Shown in pieces: positions 33,120 to 42,866 of a stretch of DNA of 64,000 nt. This stretch comes from Sphingomonas yabuuchiae (GTDB lineage Bacteria; Pseudomonadota; Alphaproteobacteria; Sphingomonadales; Sphingomonadaceae): the NCBI RefSeq assembly GCF_014199595.1, contig NZ_JACHNX010000002.1, forward strand, positions 248,001-312,000, written 5' to 3'. The notes under the pieces are model-generated. The model was not told the origin of the DNA. It made no database searches and saw only the letters and a list, made by a program, of their open reading frames with translations. Positions within the stretch are counted from its first letter, which is position 1. Each line of letters begins with the position of its first letter. A program made the position numbers and the translations under genes.

Positions 33120-35222
33120 TTGACCGATTTGCCCGAACAGATACTGCCCGGCTCCGCCTATCCGCTGGGCGCCAGCTTCGACGGCGAAGGGGTGAATTTT
33201 GCCGTCTTTTCCGCCAATGCCGACCGGATCGAACTGTGTATTTTCGACCCACAGGGGAAGCGCGAGCTGAAGCGCTACACGCTGCCCGAGTGCACCGACG
33301 AGGTATGGCACGGCTATCTGCCCGATGTCGGGCCGGGTCTGCTCTATGGCTATCGCGCGCATGGTCGTTATGAGCCGGAGGCCGGGCATCGGTTTAACCC
33401 GAACAAGCTGCTTCTCGACCCCTATGCCCGCAAGCTGTACGGCGAGATCAAGTGGACCGACGCTCTGCACGGCTATCAGATCCGGTCGAAGAAAGAGGAT
33501 CTGAGCTTCGACAAGCGCGACAGCGCCGCAGCCATGCCCAAGGCCGTGGTGGTCGACGATCATTTCGACTGGTCCCGCGACGTGAAGCCGAACACGCCCT
33601 GGTCCGAAACGGTCATCTATGAAGCCCATGTGAAGGGCCTGACCAAGCTGATGGAACTGGTTCCCCCGCGCGAGCGGGGCACCTATGCAGGGCTCGGCCA
33701 TCCGGCGGTCATCAAGCACCTGAAGCGCATCGGCGTGACTGCGATCGAACTTCTGCCGATCCACAGCTTTACCCAGGACCGTTTTCTTCAGGAAAAGGGC
33801 CTGCGCAATTATTGGGGTTACAACACCCTCGGCTTCTTCGCGCCCGAGCAGGCCTATTTCGCGACCGATACTCAGGACGAGCTGCGTCGCGCGGTCCACA
33901 AGCTGCACAAGGCGGGGATCGAGGTCATTCTCGACGTCGTCTACAACCACACCTGCGAGGGGTCGGAGAAGGGACCGACGCTGTCGTGGCGCGGGCTGGA
34001 CAATGCCAGCTATTACCGGTTGGTCCAGGATCAGCCGCGCTATACGATCAACGATACCGGCACCGGCAATACGCTGAACCTGTCCAAGGCGCGGGTGATC
34101 CAGATGGTGACGGACTCGCTGCGCTATTGGGCGACGAGCTTCGGGATCGACGGCTTCCGCTTCGACCTCGGCCTGACCTTGGGGCGCGAGGCGACGGGTT
34201 TCGATCCGGGTGCAGCGTTCTTCGACGTGCTGCGGCAGGACCCGGTGCTCGGGCGGCTAAAGCTGCTGACGGAGCCATGGGATGTCGGGCCGGGCGGCTA
34301 TCAGCTCGGCAATTTTCCGCCGGGCTTTTCGGAATGGAACGACAAGTATCGCGACACGGTGCGCAAATTCTGGCGCGGCGATTCCGGCCAGCGCGGCGAT
34401 CTGGCGGCACGGCTGTCCGGCTCGGGAGACCTGTTCGACCGTCGCGCGCGGCGTCCCTGGGCCAGCCTGAATATGCTCGCCGCCCATGACGGGTTCACCC
34501 TCGCCGATACCGTCATGTACGAACAGCGTCACAACGAAGCGAACAAGGAAGACAATCGCGACGGCCATTCGGAAAATTACTCGTGCAACTGGGGTGCCGA
34601 GGGGCCGACCGAGGACGAGAATATCAAGGCGGCGCGTGGTCGTGTGATGCGCTCGATGATGACGACCCTGCTTGCCTCGCTGGGCACGCCGATGATCGTG
34701 GCGGGCGACGAGTTCGGCCGCACGCAACATGGCAACAACAACGCCTATTGCCAGGATAACGAGATCAGCTGGCTCGACTGGAAGGCTGCGGCATCGGACG
34801 AGGGTGAGGGGATGATCGCCTTCACCGCGCGACTGGCCGAATTGCGCCGCCGCTATCCCGTCCTTCGCTCGCCCAGCTTCCTCTATGGGCAGGACACGCC
34901 AGGCCATGGCATCAACGACATCGAATGGTGGGACGAGCGCGGCGAGCAGCTGAGCCCCGAGGATTGGGACAACCCCGAGGGTCGTGCCCTGATGATGCGG
35001 CGCGCGTCCGCGACCGAGGATGGCGGCGTCGAGGCGGTTTCGCTGCTGCTCAATGCCTCGCCCGATCCGATCACCTTCACCCTGCCCCCGCCCCATGCCG
35101 CGCGCACCGTCCTGATCGACAGTGCCAAGCCCGAACAGGGCGAGGTCGAGATCGGCGACAGCTATGAGGTCGGACCGCAGAGCGCGGTGCTCATCACCTG
35201 GCGGGACACGGTCGAGGCATGA
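33120..35222 (+). CDS. glgX: Glycogen debranching enzyme GlgX
   Basis: This 700-residue isoamylase-type GH13 enzyme hydrolyses alpha-1,6 branches of phosphorylase-limited glycogen, releasing maltooligosaccharides. An N-terminal CBM48 (LPGSAYPLGASFDGEGVNFA) precedes the barrel. Conserved regions visible: VILDVVYNHTCEG, FGIDGFRFDLGLTLGRE with nucleophile Asp, LTEPWDVGPGGYQLGNFPPG with the acid Glu, and MLAAHDGFTLADTVMY. It starts with TTG at 33120, preceded by GGAG with about 8-base spacing. Its stop overlaps treZ (ATGA), opening the five-gene run through 41781. Confidence 0.95.
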   Translation: MTDLPEQILPGSAYPLGASFDGEGVNFAVFSANADRIELCIFDPQGKRELKRYTLPECTDEVWHGYLPDVGPGLLYGYRAHGRYEPEAGHRFNPNKLLLDPYARKLYGEIKWTDALHGYQIRSKKEDLSFDKRDSAAAMPKAVVVDDHFDWSRDVKPNTPWSETVIYEAHVKGLTKLMELVPPRERGTYAGLGHPAVIKHLKRIGVTAIELLPIHSFTQDRFLQEKGLRNYWGYNTLGFFAPEQAYFATDTQDELRRAVHKLHKAGIEVILDVVYNHTCEGSEKGPTLSWRGLDNASYYRLVQDQPRYTINDTGTGNTLNLSKARVIQMVTDSLRYWATSFGIDGFRFDLGLTLGREATGFDPGAAFFDVLRQDPVLGRLKLLTEPWDVGPGGYQLGNFPPGFSEWNDKYRDTVRKFWRGDSGQRGDLAARLSGSGDLFDRRARRPWASLNMLAAHDGFTLADTVMYEQRHNEANKEDNRDGHSENYSCNWGAEGPTEDENIKAARGRVMRSMMTTLLASLGTPMIVAGDEFGRTQHGNNNAYCQDNEISWLDWKAAASDEGEGMIAFTARLAELRRRYPVLRSPSFLYGQDTPGHGINDIEWWDERGEQLSPEDWDNPEGRALMMRRASATEDGGVEAVSLLLNASPDPITFTLPPPHAARTVLIDSAKPEQGEVEIGDSYEVGPQSAVLITWRDTVEA

Positions 35223-36913
35223 CGAACTGGGGGCCTGAACTGCGCGAGGGCGCGGATACGCTGTTCCGGCTCTGGGCGCCGGATCGTGACGCGGTGACGC
35301 TGGAGATCGATGGCGCGCCCTCGGTATCGATGGATCGCGACGAAGAGGGATGGTTTTCCGCCACCGCCCCAGCCGCCGCGGGAAGCCGCTATCGCTTCCG
35401 CCTGGACAAGGAGTTGGCGGTGCCCGACCCCGCCTCCCGGCTTCAGGCGGGCGGTGTCCATGGCTGGAGCGTGGTGGTCGACCCGGCCTTCGCCTGGAGC
35501 GCCACGGAATGGCGTGGGCGGCCATGGGAGGAAACGGTGTTGCTCGAAGTCCATGTCGGGACGCTGGGTGGCTTTGAGGGCATTCGACAGAAGCTGCCCG
35601 CCATCGCGGCCTCTGGGATCACCGCGATCGAGCTGATGCCGGTCAACGCATTCGGCGGCACCCGCAATTGGGGCTATGACGGCGTCCTGCCCTATGCCGT
35701 GGCCGAGCCCTATGGCTCACCCGCCGAGCTGAAGACACTGATCGACACGGCGCATGGCCTGGGCATTTCGGTCTTCCTGGACGTGGTGTATAACCACTTC
35801 GGGCCGGACGGAAATTATCTGAACGCCTATGCCAGCGCCTTCTTCCACAAAGAGGTCGACACGCCCTGGGGCGGCGCGGTGGCGGTGGATGCCGATCCGG
35901 TACACCGTTTCTTTGTCGACAATGCCCTGATGTGGCTGCGCGATTATCGCATCGACGGCTTACGCTTCGATGCGGTTCACACCATCGAGAATGACGGCTT
36001 CCTCGACCGGATGGCGAGCGAGATCCGCGCTGCCCTGCCCGAACGGCACGTCCATCTGGTACTGGAGAATGAGAAGAACGACGCCGATCGCCTGCGCGCC
36101 GGTTGTTATGACGCCCAGTGGAACGACGATTTCCACAACGTCCTGCACGTCCTGCTGACCGGCGAGACCAGCGCCTATTATGGCGACTTCGCCGATCATG
36201 CGGCCGAGCGGTTGGCGCGCTGCCTGAAAGAGGGCTTCATCTATCAGGGTGAAGGATCGCCCAATCATGACGGCAAGCCTCGTGGCAAACCGTCGGGCGA
36301 TCTGCCCAGCACGGCCTTTGTCGCTTTTCTTCAGAACCATGATCAGGTCGGCAACCGGGCGATGGGCGACCGGCTGATCCGCCTGACCGATCGCGAGCGG
36401 CTGCGCGCGGCGACCGCGTTGCTGCTGCTCGGTCCGCAAATCCCGCTGCTGTTCATGGGCGAGGATGAGGGAAGCGAAAGCCCGTTCCTGTTTTTCACCG
36501 ACTTCCATGACGAACTGGCCGATGCGGTGCGCGAAGGGCGCCGACGCGAGTTCGCCAAGTTCGACGCATTTGCCGACGAGGAAGCGCGTCAACGCATTCC
36601 AGACCCCAATGCCCGCAGCACTTTCGACAGCTCGATCCCCGAGCCCGGTCCCCAGGCCGGGGAGTGGCGTGCGTTATACCGCGAACTGCTGGCGCTCCGG
36701 CAGGTGCATATCATGCCGCGCTTGAAGGGTGCGGTGGGTCTGGCGGCGGACGTGATCGGGCCCGCCCGGGTCAAGGCGCGCTGGCGCATGGCCGATGGCG
36801 CGACGCTGACCATCCTGATCGATCTGGGCGAAGCGCCCGAGGCGATCGCCGTGGATGAAGGCCAGTTGATCTACCAGGAAGGCGATCGCTTCGCCGCATG
36901 GATCGCCGAATGA
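35219..36913 (+). CDS. treZ: Malto-oligosyltrehalose trehalohydrolase
   Basis: This 564-residue GH13 enzyme releases trehalose from maltooligosyltrehalose, the second step of the TreYZ pathway. Visible: N-terminal CBM48-like domain (RLWAPDRDAVTLEIDGAPSV), AIELMPVNAFGGTRNWGYDG, FLDVVYNHFGPDGNYLNAYA, YRIDGLRFDAVHTIEND with nucleophile Asp, VLENEKNDADR with the acid Glu, and FLQNHDQVGNRAMGDRL. Length is usual. The start overlaps the glgX stop by 4 bases and its own stop overlaps malQ (ATGA), so it is translationally coupled on both sides. Confidence 0.96.
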   Translation: MTNWGPELREGADTLFRLWAPDRDAVTLEIDGAPSVSMDRDEEGWFSATAPAAAGSRYRFRLDKELAVPDPASRLQAGGVHGWSVVVDPAFAWSATEWRGRPWEETVLLEVHVGTLGGFEGIRQKLPAIAASGITAIELMPVNAFGGTRNWGYDGVLPYAVAEPYGSPAELKTLIDTAHGLGISVFLDVVYNHFGPDGNYLNAYASAFFHKEVDTPWGGAVAVDADPVHRFFVDNALMWLRDYRIDGLRFDAVHTIENDGFLDRMASEIRAALPERHVHLVLENEKNDADRLRAGCYDAQWNDDFHNVLHVLLTGETSAYYGDFADHAAERLARCLKEGFIYQGEGSPNHDGKPRGKPSGDLPSTAFVAFLQNHDQVGNRAMGDRLIRLTDRERLRAATALLLLGPQIPLLFMGEDEGSESPFLFFTDFHDELADAVREGRRREFAKFDAFADEEARQRIPDPNARSTFDSSIPEPGPQAGEWRALYRELLALRQVHIMPRLKGAVGLAADVIGPARVKARWRMADGATLTILIDLGEAPEAIAVDEGQLIYQEGDRFAAWIAE

Positions 36914-38796
36914 GCGACCTCCACACCCGCGCCGAAGCCGCCGGGCTGTCACGTCACTGGCAGGACGCCAAGGGACAGGACCAGACCGTCTCCGACGAGG
37001 CGCTGGCGGCGATCCTTGATCGGCTCGATACCGATGTCGGTGAGCCTGTGTTCGTCTCGGGTGAACTCGGCGAGCAAATCCCCCTTCCCGACATCTACCG
37101 TGATGGGACAGCGCTGCTGACGCTGGAGGGTGGTGAAACGGTGTCGCTTTCGGTCCAGGGCCAAATGCTGCCGGCCATTCTCGAGCCCGGCTATCACCGG
37201 CTGGAACAGGGCGATCGGCAATGGACGGTCGCCATCGCCCCGCCCCGCTGTCCGGCCCCACCGTCGGGCAGGCATTGGGGCAGCGCCGTCCAGATACCAT
37301 CCTTGCGCGAAGGCGGCGGTGCCTTTGGCGACTTCGCCGGTCTGGCCAGCGCCGCCAAGTCGCTGGGCCGAGCCGGTGCCGCCGCTCTGGCGGTCAGCCC
37401 CGTCCATGCGCTGTTTCCCGCCGACGCCGCGCGCTTCAGCCCCTATGCCCCGTCCAGCCGGTTGTTCCGCAACGTGTGGCTGGCCCCGGGTGGCGAGCCG
37501 GTGGCTGACACCCCTGCCCTGATCGACTGGCAAAGCGCCGCGCCGGATCGGATGCGGGACCTGCGCATCGTTTACGATCAGCTCGACGCGGTGCAAAGCC
37601 GAGCCTTCGAACGCTGGCGGGCGGAGGGCGGCGAACGGCTGGAATCGCAGGCGCAGTTCGATGCGCTCCACGCCTATTTCTTTGGCCGCGACCGGGCGGG
37701 CGGCTGGCCTGACTGGCCGGAAGAGTATCGCGATCCCGCCAGCGAAGCGGTCGCGCGTTTTGCCGCCGAGCATGTCGACGCCATTCGCTTCTACGCCTTT
37801 GCCCAATGGTGGGCCGACCGGGCGCTTCGCGACGCGGCGGACACGGCGCGGGGCAATGGCATGGCGATCGGACTGATTGCCGACCTCGCCATCGGTGTTG
37901 CCACGAACGGCGCGGACGGCTGGAGCCGACGCGGCGAGTTGCTGAGCGGCCTGTCGATCGGTGCCCCGCCCGATCCGCTCGGTCCCGATGGCCAGAATTG
38001 GGGGATCACCGCGCTGTCGCCCTTCGCGCTGCGGCGGCAGGGCTTTGCACCGTTCATCGGTACGCTGCGTGCGGTCTTCGCGCATGCTGGCGGCATCCGC
38101 ATCGACCATGCGTTGGGGCTATGTCGACTCTGGGTCGTGCCGGACGGCGCTCCGGCCGATCAGGGTGCCTATCTGGCGATGCCCTTTGCCGACATGCTGC
38201 GCATCCTGCGGATCGAGGCGCATCGGGCCAATCAGGGGCGCGGAGCGATCGTGATCGGTGAGGACTTGGGCACCGTGCCGCCCGGCTTTCGCGACATCAT
38301 GGCCAAGGCCGGAATGCTCGGCATGCGCGTCCTGCCGTTCGAGCGGGATGCGGACGGCGCGTTCCTTCCGCCCGAGACGTGGAGCGAGCAGGCGATCGCG
38401 ATGACGGCCACCCACGACATCGCGACCGTTGCCGGATGGTGGAAGGGCCGCGATCTGGAATGGCGCGCGCGGATCGCCGGGCGGCCCGTCTCGCCAGAGG
38501 ACGGCGCGGACCGTGCCCGGGAACGCACCGCCCTATGGCAAACAATCGGCAATGGCGCCCCGGAGCCCGACGAACCCGCCCCTGCGGTCGATGCCGCCAT
38601 CGCCGCCGTCGCGGAAACGCCGTGTCCGCTGGCCATCGTGCCGGTCGAAGATCTGCTGGGGCTGGACGAGCAGCCCAATCTCCCCGGCACCATCGATGAG
38701 CATCCGAACTGGCGTCGTCGCCTGCCCGATACGCTCGCGCGATCGCTCGCCACGCCCGAGGTCGCGACGCGCATCGCCATACTCAACGCCCGCTGA
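36910..38796 (+). CDS. malQ: 4-alpha-glucanotransferase (amylomaltase)
   Basis: This 628-residue GH77 enzyme transfers maltooligosyl units between glucans, lengthening short ones so that TreY can use them. Visible: SWGxxQIPSLREGGGAFGDF-like start (VQIPSLREGGGAFGDFAGL), nucleophile Asp in GGIRIDHALGLCRLWVVP, acid Glu in VIGEDLGTVPPGFRDIM, and Asp in MTATHDIATVAGWW. The N-terminal ~110 residues form an extra small domain typical of proteobacterial MalQ. ATG 36910 overlaps the treZ stop, and the frame's earlier ATG at 36898 lies inside treZ. treY follows after 25 bases. Confidence 0.94.
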   Translation: MSDLHTRAEAAGLSRHWQDAKGQDQTVSDEALAAILDRLDTDVGEPVFVSGELGEQIPLPDIYRDGTALLTLEGGETVSLSVQGQMLPAILEPGYHRLEQGDRQWTVAIAPPRCPAPPSGRHWGSAVQIPSLREGGGAFGDFAGLASAAKSLGRAGAAALAVSPVHALFPADAARFSPYAPSSRLFRNVWLAPGGEPVADTPALIDWQSAAPDRMRDLRIVYDQLDAVQSRAFERWRAEGGERLESQAQFDALHAYFFGRDRAGGWPDWPEEYRDPASEAVARFAAEHVDAIRFYAFAQWWADRALRDAADTARGNGMAIGLIADLAIGVATNGADGWSRRGELLSGLSIGAPPDPLGPDGQNWGITALSPFALRRQGFAPFIGTLRAVFAHAGGIRIDHALGLCRLWVVPDGAPADQGAYLAMPFADMLRILRIEAHRANQGRGAIVIGEDLGTVPPGFRDIMAKAGMLGMRVLPFERDADGAFLPPETWSEQAIAMTATHDIATVAGWWKGRDLEWRARIAGRPVSPEDGADRARERTALWQTIGNGAPEPDEPAPAVDAAIAAVAETPCPLAIVPVEDLLGLDEQPNLPGTIDEHPNWRRRLPDTLARSLATPEVATRIAILNAR

Positions 38797-38821
38797 CTCG
38801 CTTTATCGAAGGACGTCGCCC

Positions 38822-41221
38822 ATGACGCCGCGCGCCACCTATCGCTTTCAGTTCCACAAGGACTTCCCCTTCGCCCGAGCGGAAGCCCTGCTGCCCTATC
38901 TCGACACGCTGGGAATAAGCCATGTCTATGCCTCGCCGATCACCACGGCGGCGGCTGGATCGATGCACGGATACGACGTCATCGACCCAACGCGGATCAA
39001 TCCGGAATTGGGCGGCGAAGAAGCCTTCCGGTCTCTCGCCGAGGCCGCCAGGGCACGCGGCATGGGTGTGATCATCGACATCGTGCCCAATCATATGGGC
39101 GTGGCGGGCGGCGGCAATGGCTGGTGGAACGACGTGCTGGCCAAAGGTCAGGCAAGCCGCTTCGCACGCTTTTTCGACATCGACTGGTCCCGCAAGCTCG
39201 TCCTGCCGATCCTCGGCGATCCGCTGAACAAGGTATTGGCAGACGGTCAGATCGTCGTCGAGCGCCGCGACGGCCGTGCCGAGGTCGTCGCCTATGGCGA
39301 GCATCGCCTGCCGATCCGGGATGAGGATCAGGACGGGGCCGAGACGCATGAGCTTGCGGCCTTGCTCGACCGCCAGCATTATCGCCTGGCATCGTGGCGG
39401 GTATCGAACGACGAACTCAACTGGCGGCGTTTCTTCACGATCAACGATTTGGCGGGGCTGCGAGCCGAAGACGATCAGGTCTTCGAGGAAACCCACGCCC
39501 TTTATTTCCGGCTATATGAGCAAGGGTTGATCGACGGCGTCCGGATCGACCATGTCGACGGACTGACCGACCCGATCGGCTATTGCCGCAAGCTGCGCGC
39601 GCGCTTCGACGCCATCACGCGGGACGATGGCAACCGCGCTTATATCGTCGTCGAAAAGATTCTCGCGGCCGACGAGCCCATGGGCAATGATTGGGGCGTC
39701 GACGGCACCAGCGGCTATGACTTCATGGAGGAGGTATTGGCCCTGCTCCACGCGCCCGAGGGCACCAGGCCGCTCGCCGAACTCTGGGCACAATTGAGCG
39801 GCCGCTCGGATCAGTTCGCGCCGGAGGAACTCCAGGCGCGACAGGACCTGCTCGCGTGGCAGTTCGCCGGACAGCTGGACCAGTGCGTCTCGGCCTTCGC
39901 AGCGCTGACCGCTTCCGCCCCGGAACTGGAGGGGGCGATCACCACCCCGATGCTGCGCCGGGCGATCGAGCGTCTGCTCTGGGTCTTTCCGGTCTATCGA
40001 ACCTATGGCCCCGACGCACCTTCGTCCGATGCAGCCATCCGCCGAATGGCGCGCGAACGGGTGGAGTCGCTCTTGCCCCCCGGAGAGGCTTTTGTCGTCG
40101 ACCAGATGCTGGAATGGCTGGCAGGCTCCGGGCCCGGCAATCGCGAACTGCTTGGAGAAGCGGTCAGGCGTTTTCAGCAGCTTTCGGCCCCCATCGCGGC
40201 CAAGGCGGTCGAGGACACCGCCTTTTATCGTCACGCGACCTTGCTGTCTCGCAACGATGTCGGGTTCGACGCATCGCGGCTCAGCCTGTCGATCGCAGCC
40301 TTTCATGACCGGATGAAGGGCCGTACGGATCGCTTTCCGCTGGCGATGCTGACCACCGCGACCCATGATCACAAGCGTGGAGAGGATGTCCGCGCCCGGC
40401 TGGCGGTCCTGAGCGCGATGCCGGAGGATTGGCGACGCCAGGTCGAGGCGTGGCGGACGCAGACGCTGGACCTTGCCGAAGGGGTCGATCCGGGCGACTG
40501 GTATATGCTGATCCAGACCTTGGTCGGGACCTGGCCCGAACCCGGCAATTTGGACGACTTCGCCGAACGGATTGCCGCTTGGCAGGAAAAGGCGCTGCGG
40601 GAGGCCAAGCTTCGTTCGTCGTGGGAAGACCCCGACACCGACTATGAGGCGCGTTGCAACCATCTCGCGAAGACGTTGATCGATAGCGGCGAAGGGACGG
40701 ATTTCCGGGAGGGCATGGCCGCACTGCTCCACCGCATCCGTCCGGCCGCCGATGCGAATTCGCTCGTTCAGGTCGCGCTGCGCTATACGGTGCCGGGTGT
40801 GCCGGACTGCTATCAGGGGACGGAGTTTGCCGACCTAAGCCTGGTCGATCCCGACAATCGCCGCCCCGTCGACTATCCTGCGCGGGAGGCGGCCTTGGGT
40901 GACGGGTCTGCGCCCAAGCAGAAGCTCATGGCAGATTTGCTGGGCCTGCGTCGCCAGCATCCCGACCTGTTCACGCACGGCACCTATCATCCGCTTGCCG
41001 TCACGGGCCATGGTCGCGACCGGGTCATCGCCTTTGAGCGGCGGCACGATGAGGCCGTCCTGACCTGTGTCTTCGGTTTGCGGCTGGAGCCCTTGATGGA
41101 TGAGCGCGGCACCATTGACTGGCGCGATACGGCCGTCCTCCGTGATGACGTAATGCTGCGTCTCGGCGACCTTCTGGCGGAGCGACCGGTCTGGTACGAT
41201 CTACGCGCGGGAGAGAAATGA
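38822..41221 (+). CDS. treY: Malto-oligosyltrehalose synthase
   Basis: This 799-residue GH13 enzyme isomerises the reducing-end alpha-1,4 link of maltooligosaccharides to alpha-1,1, the first TreYZ step. Visible: TYRFQFHKDFPFARAEALLP and YLDTLGISHVYASPI at the start, GSMHGYDVIDPTRINPELGG, GVIIDIVPNHMGV, DGVRIDHVDGLTDP with nucleophile Asp, IVVEKILAADE with Glu, and TTATHDHKRGEDVRARLAVL. Upstream of ATG 38822 the frame stays open through malQ, but the TreY N-terminus begins exactly here. Its stop overlaps the DNA glycosylase start (ATGA). Confidence 0.96.
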   Translation: MTPRATYRFQFHKDFPFARAEALLPYLDTLGISHVYASPITTAAAGSMHGYDVIDPTRINPELGGEEAFRSLAEAARARGMGVIIDIVPNHMGVAGGGNGWWNDVLAKGQASRFARFFDIDWSRKLVLPILGDPLNKVLADGQIVVERRDGRAEVVAYGEHRLPIRDEDQDGAETHELAALLDRQHYRLASWRVSNDELNWRRFFTINDLAGLRAEDDQVFEETHALYFRLYEQGLIDGVRIDHVDGLTDPIGYCRKLRARFDAITRDDGNRAYIVVEKILAADEPMGNDWGVDGTSGYDFMEEVLALLHAPEGTRPLAELWAQLSGRSDQFAPEELQARQDLLAWQFAGQLDQCVSAFAALTASAPELEGAITTPMLRRAIERLLWVFPVYRTYGPDAPSSDAAIRRMARERVESLLPPGEAFVVDQMLEWLAGSGPGNRELLGEAVRRFQQLSAPIAAKAVEDTAFYRHATLLSRNDVGFDASRLSLSIAAFHDRMKGRTDRFPLAMLTTATHDHKRGEDVRARLAVLSAMPEDWRRQVEAWRTQTLDLAEGVDPGDWYMLIQTLVGTWPEPGNLDDFAERIAAWQEKALREAKLRSSWEDPDTDYEARCNHLAKTLIDSGEGTDFREGMAALLHRIRPAADANSLVQVALRYTVPGVPDCYQGTEFADLSLVDPDNRRPVDYPAREAALGDGSAPKQKLMADLLGLRRQHPDLFTHGTYHPLAVTGHGRDRVIAFERRHDEAVLTCVFGLRLEPLMDERGTIDWRDTAVLRDDVMLRLGDLLAERPVWYDLRAGEK

Positions 41222-41781
41222 CACCGCTCCCCCTCGGCTTCTACCAAGGCGATGTGGAAGATGTGGCGCGCGCGCTCATCGGCGTCACGCTGACCGTCGA
41301 GGGCATAGGCGGGGTGATCGTAGAAACGGAAGCCTATGACGCGGCCGACCCCGCCTCGCACAGTTTTGCGGGGCGAACGGCGCGGAACGCGGCGATGTTC
41401 GGACCGGTCGGCCACGCGTATGTGTATCGCATCTATGGCCTTCATCACTGCCTGAATGTCGTATGCGGTACTTCGGGCAGCGCTGTCTTGATCCGGGCTT
41501 TGGAGCCCCTGCATGGTCTGGATGTCATGCAGGAACGGCGTGGTTCCGGGCTTCCGATAAGACAATTTTGTTCGGGACCCGGCAAATTGTGCAGCGCCCT
41601 TGGCATCGACCTGAGCCTGAACGGCGCGTCGCTTTTGGAGTCACCTTTTGCGCTGACGGGAACGCCAGGGGCTGCGCCGGTCGTCGTCGGGCCGCGTATC
41701 GGCATCACACGGGCGGCGGAACGGCCACGCCGCTTTGGTTGGAAGAATTCTCCGTGGCTCAGTCGGCCCATGGGCGATTGA
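41218..41781 (+). CDS. 3-methyladenine DNA glycosylase (AAG/MPG family)
   Basis: This 187-residue enzyme removes 3-methyladenine and other alkylated or deaminated purines from DNA to start base excision repair. It has the AAG fold motifs: VIVETEAYDAADPASHSFAG with catalytic Glu36, AAMFGPVGHAYVYRIYGLHH with the base-flipping region Tyr, CLNVVCG, VLIRALEP and FCSGPGKLCSALGID. The length is at the short end of the family. The start overlaps treY by 4 bases, so it is translated from the trehalose operon mRNA, an unexpected position for a repair gene. A short spacer with no terminator follows. Confidence 0.9.
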   Translation: MTPLPLGFYQGDVEDVARALIGVTLTVEGIGGVIVETEAYDAADPASHSFAGRTARNAAMFGPVGHAYVYRIYGLHHCLNVVCGTSGSAVLIRALEPLHGLDVMQERRGSGLPIRQFCSGPGKLCSALGIDLSLNGASLLESPFALTGTPGAAPVVVGPRIGITRAAERPRRFGWKNSPWLSRPMGD

Positions 41782-41885
41782 ATACGGCATTGCAGCATAA
41801 AACTACTGCGATGCAGCGACGTATTTACTTGATATTGACCACAACAACGGCGAGCCTCGACTCATAATAGATAAAGGGCGAGTCG

Positions 41886-42074
41886 ATGGAGTGGATCAAG
41901 GTCCTGGCGCTGGTTGCCATGGTCTATGGAATCTGGGCGGCCTATCGGTCACTGGGCGCACCAGTTCTTCATGAAGGCTCGCGTTATTTCCGCCAACCGG
42001 ATGGAAGTTTTCGCCGCTGGTATGGCGGCCGTCGATTCAGCGCATCCGAAGTCGGGATGACCGAACAGGGCTGA
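41886..42074 (+). CDS. Small single-pass membrane protein, hypothetical
   Basis: The 62-residue product has one N-terminal membrane segment (WIKVLALVAMVYGIWAAYRS) and a basic, aromatic tail (RYFRQPDGSFRRWYGGRRFS). I know no family for it. AAAGGGCGAG ends 3 bases before the ATG and gives a fair ribosome-binding site. It lies in a 382-base stretch between the glycosylase gene and the protease gene that otherwise has nothing. Codon third positions are G/C-rich like real genes nearby. It could be a small membrane-stress protein, but no function can be given. Confidence 0.55.
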   Translation: MEWIKVLALVAMVYGIWAAYRSLGAPVLHEGSRYFRQPDGSFRRWYGGRRFSASEVGMTEQG

Positions 42075-42163
42075 TCCCGCACGGTCAGCAACGGTAAAGA
42101 CGGACGCCCCTATCTCCCGCCCTTCGCCCTTCCCATATGGGAGGTCGAAGGAATGGAACCACA

Positions 42164-42790
42164 ATGTTTGCCGATCTGGGCGTCCCCCTACCCCTGCTGG
42201 CCGTCGTCCTTGCCGTCGTGCTGGCGGGCATCATCGCTCGCCGCGTGCCGATCTTGCGGGTGGCGATCAGCCTGCTGTCCTGGCTTTTGCTCGGCGGATT
42301 GTTGTTCGTCCTGCTACAGCAACGCCAGCAATTCGATCCCTATATCCAGCGCGCGATGCAGATTCTGAATTTGCAGGACCAGAGCGTCGTCGGCGACACG
42401 GTGCGCATCCGCATGGCGCCGGACGGCCATTTCTGGGCGCGCGTCACCGTCAACGGCGTCAACCGGCGGATGCTGGTCGACAGCGGCGCGACGCTGACCG
42501 CCCTGTCCAGCGCAACGGCACAGGCGGCTGGCCTGAAGCCCAGCATGCCCGCCTTTCCGGTCGTGCTCAACACCGCCAATGGTATGATCCGGGCGGAAAC
42601 GGCGCGTGTCGACTCGCTGCGCATCGGCACCATTCGTGCCGACAAGGTGCCGGTGGTCGTCTCGCCCGCGTTCGGCGAAACCGACGTGCTGGGCATGAAC
42701 TTCCTGTCGCGCCTGAAAAGCTGGCGGGTCGAGGGCTCGACCCTGATCCTAGAGCCGCACCACCCCCAGCCATTAACCGGGCGGTCATGA
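42164..42790 (+). CDS. Membrane-anchored retropepsin-like aspartic protease (TIGR02281 type)
   Basis: This 208-residue protein has two N-terminal membrane segments (~8-25 and ~30-50) and a periplasmic single-lobe aspartic protease domain. The catalytic motif DSGAT is at residues 106-110 in RRMLVDSGATLTALSS, and NTANGMIRAETARVDSLRIG and LGMNFLSRLKSW follow, all typical of the clan AA family TIGR02281. Proteases of this type act as homodimers, and the substrate is unknown. ATG 42164 is preceded by AAGGA at 11 bases. A perfect 16-bp palindrome (42780-42795) overlaps its stop and may act in termination. Confidence 0.85.
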   Translation: MFADLGVPLPLLAVVLAVVLAGIIARRVPILRVAISLLSWLLLGGLLFVLLQQRQQFDPYIQRAMQILNLQDQSVVGDTVRIRMAPDGHFWARVTVNGVNRRMLVDSGATLTALSSATAQAAGLKPSMPAFPVVLNTANGMIRAETARVDSLRIGTIRADKVPVVVSPAFGETDVLGMNFLSRLKSWRVEGSTLILEPHHPQPLTGRS

Positions 42791-42866
42791 CCGCCATGAT
42801 AGGCAAAGTGATACAAATCAACGCGATCGGTGCCGTCGCCGATTGACTTGACGGTACAGCTTACCC

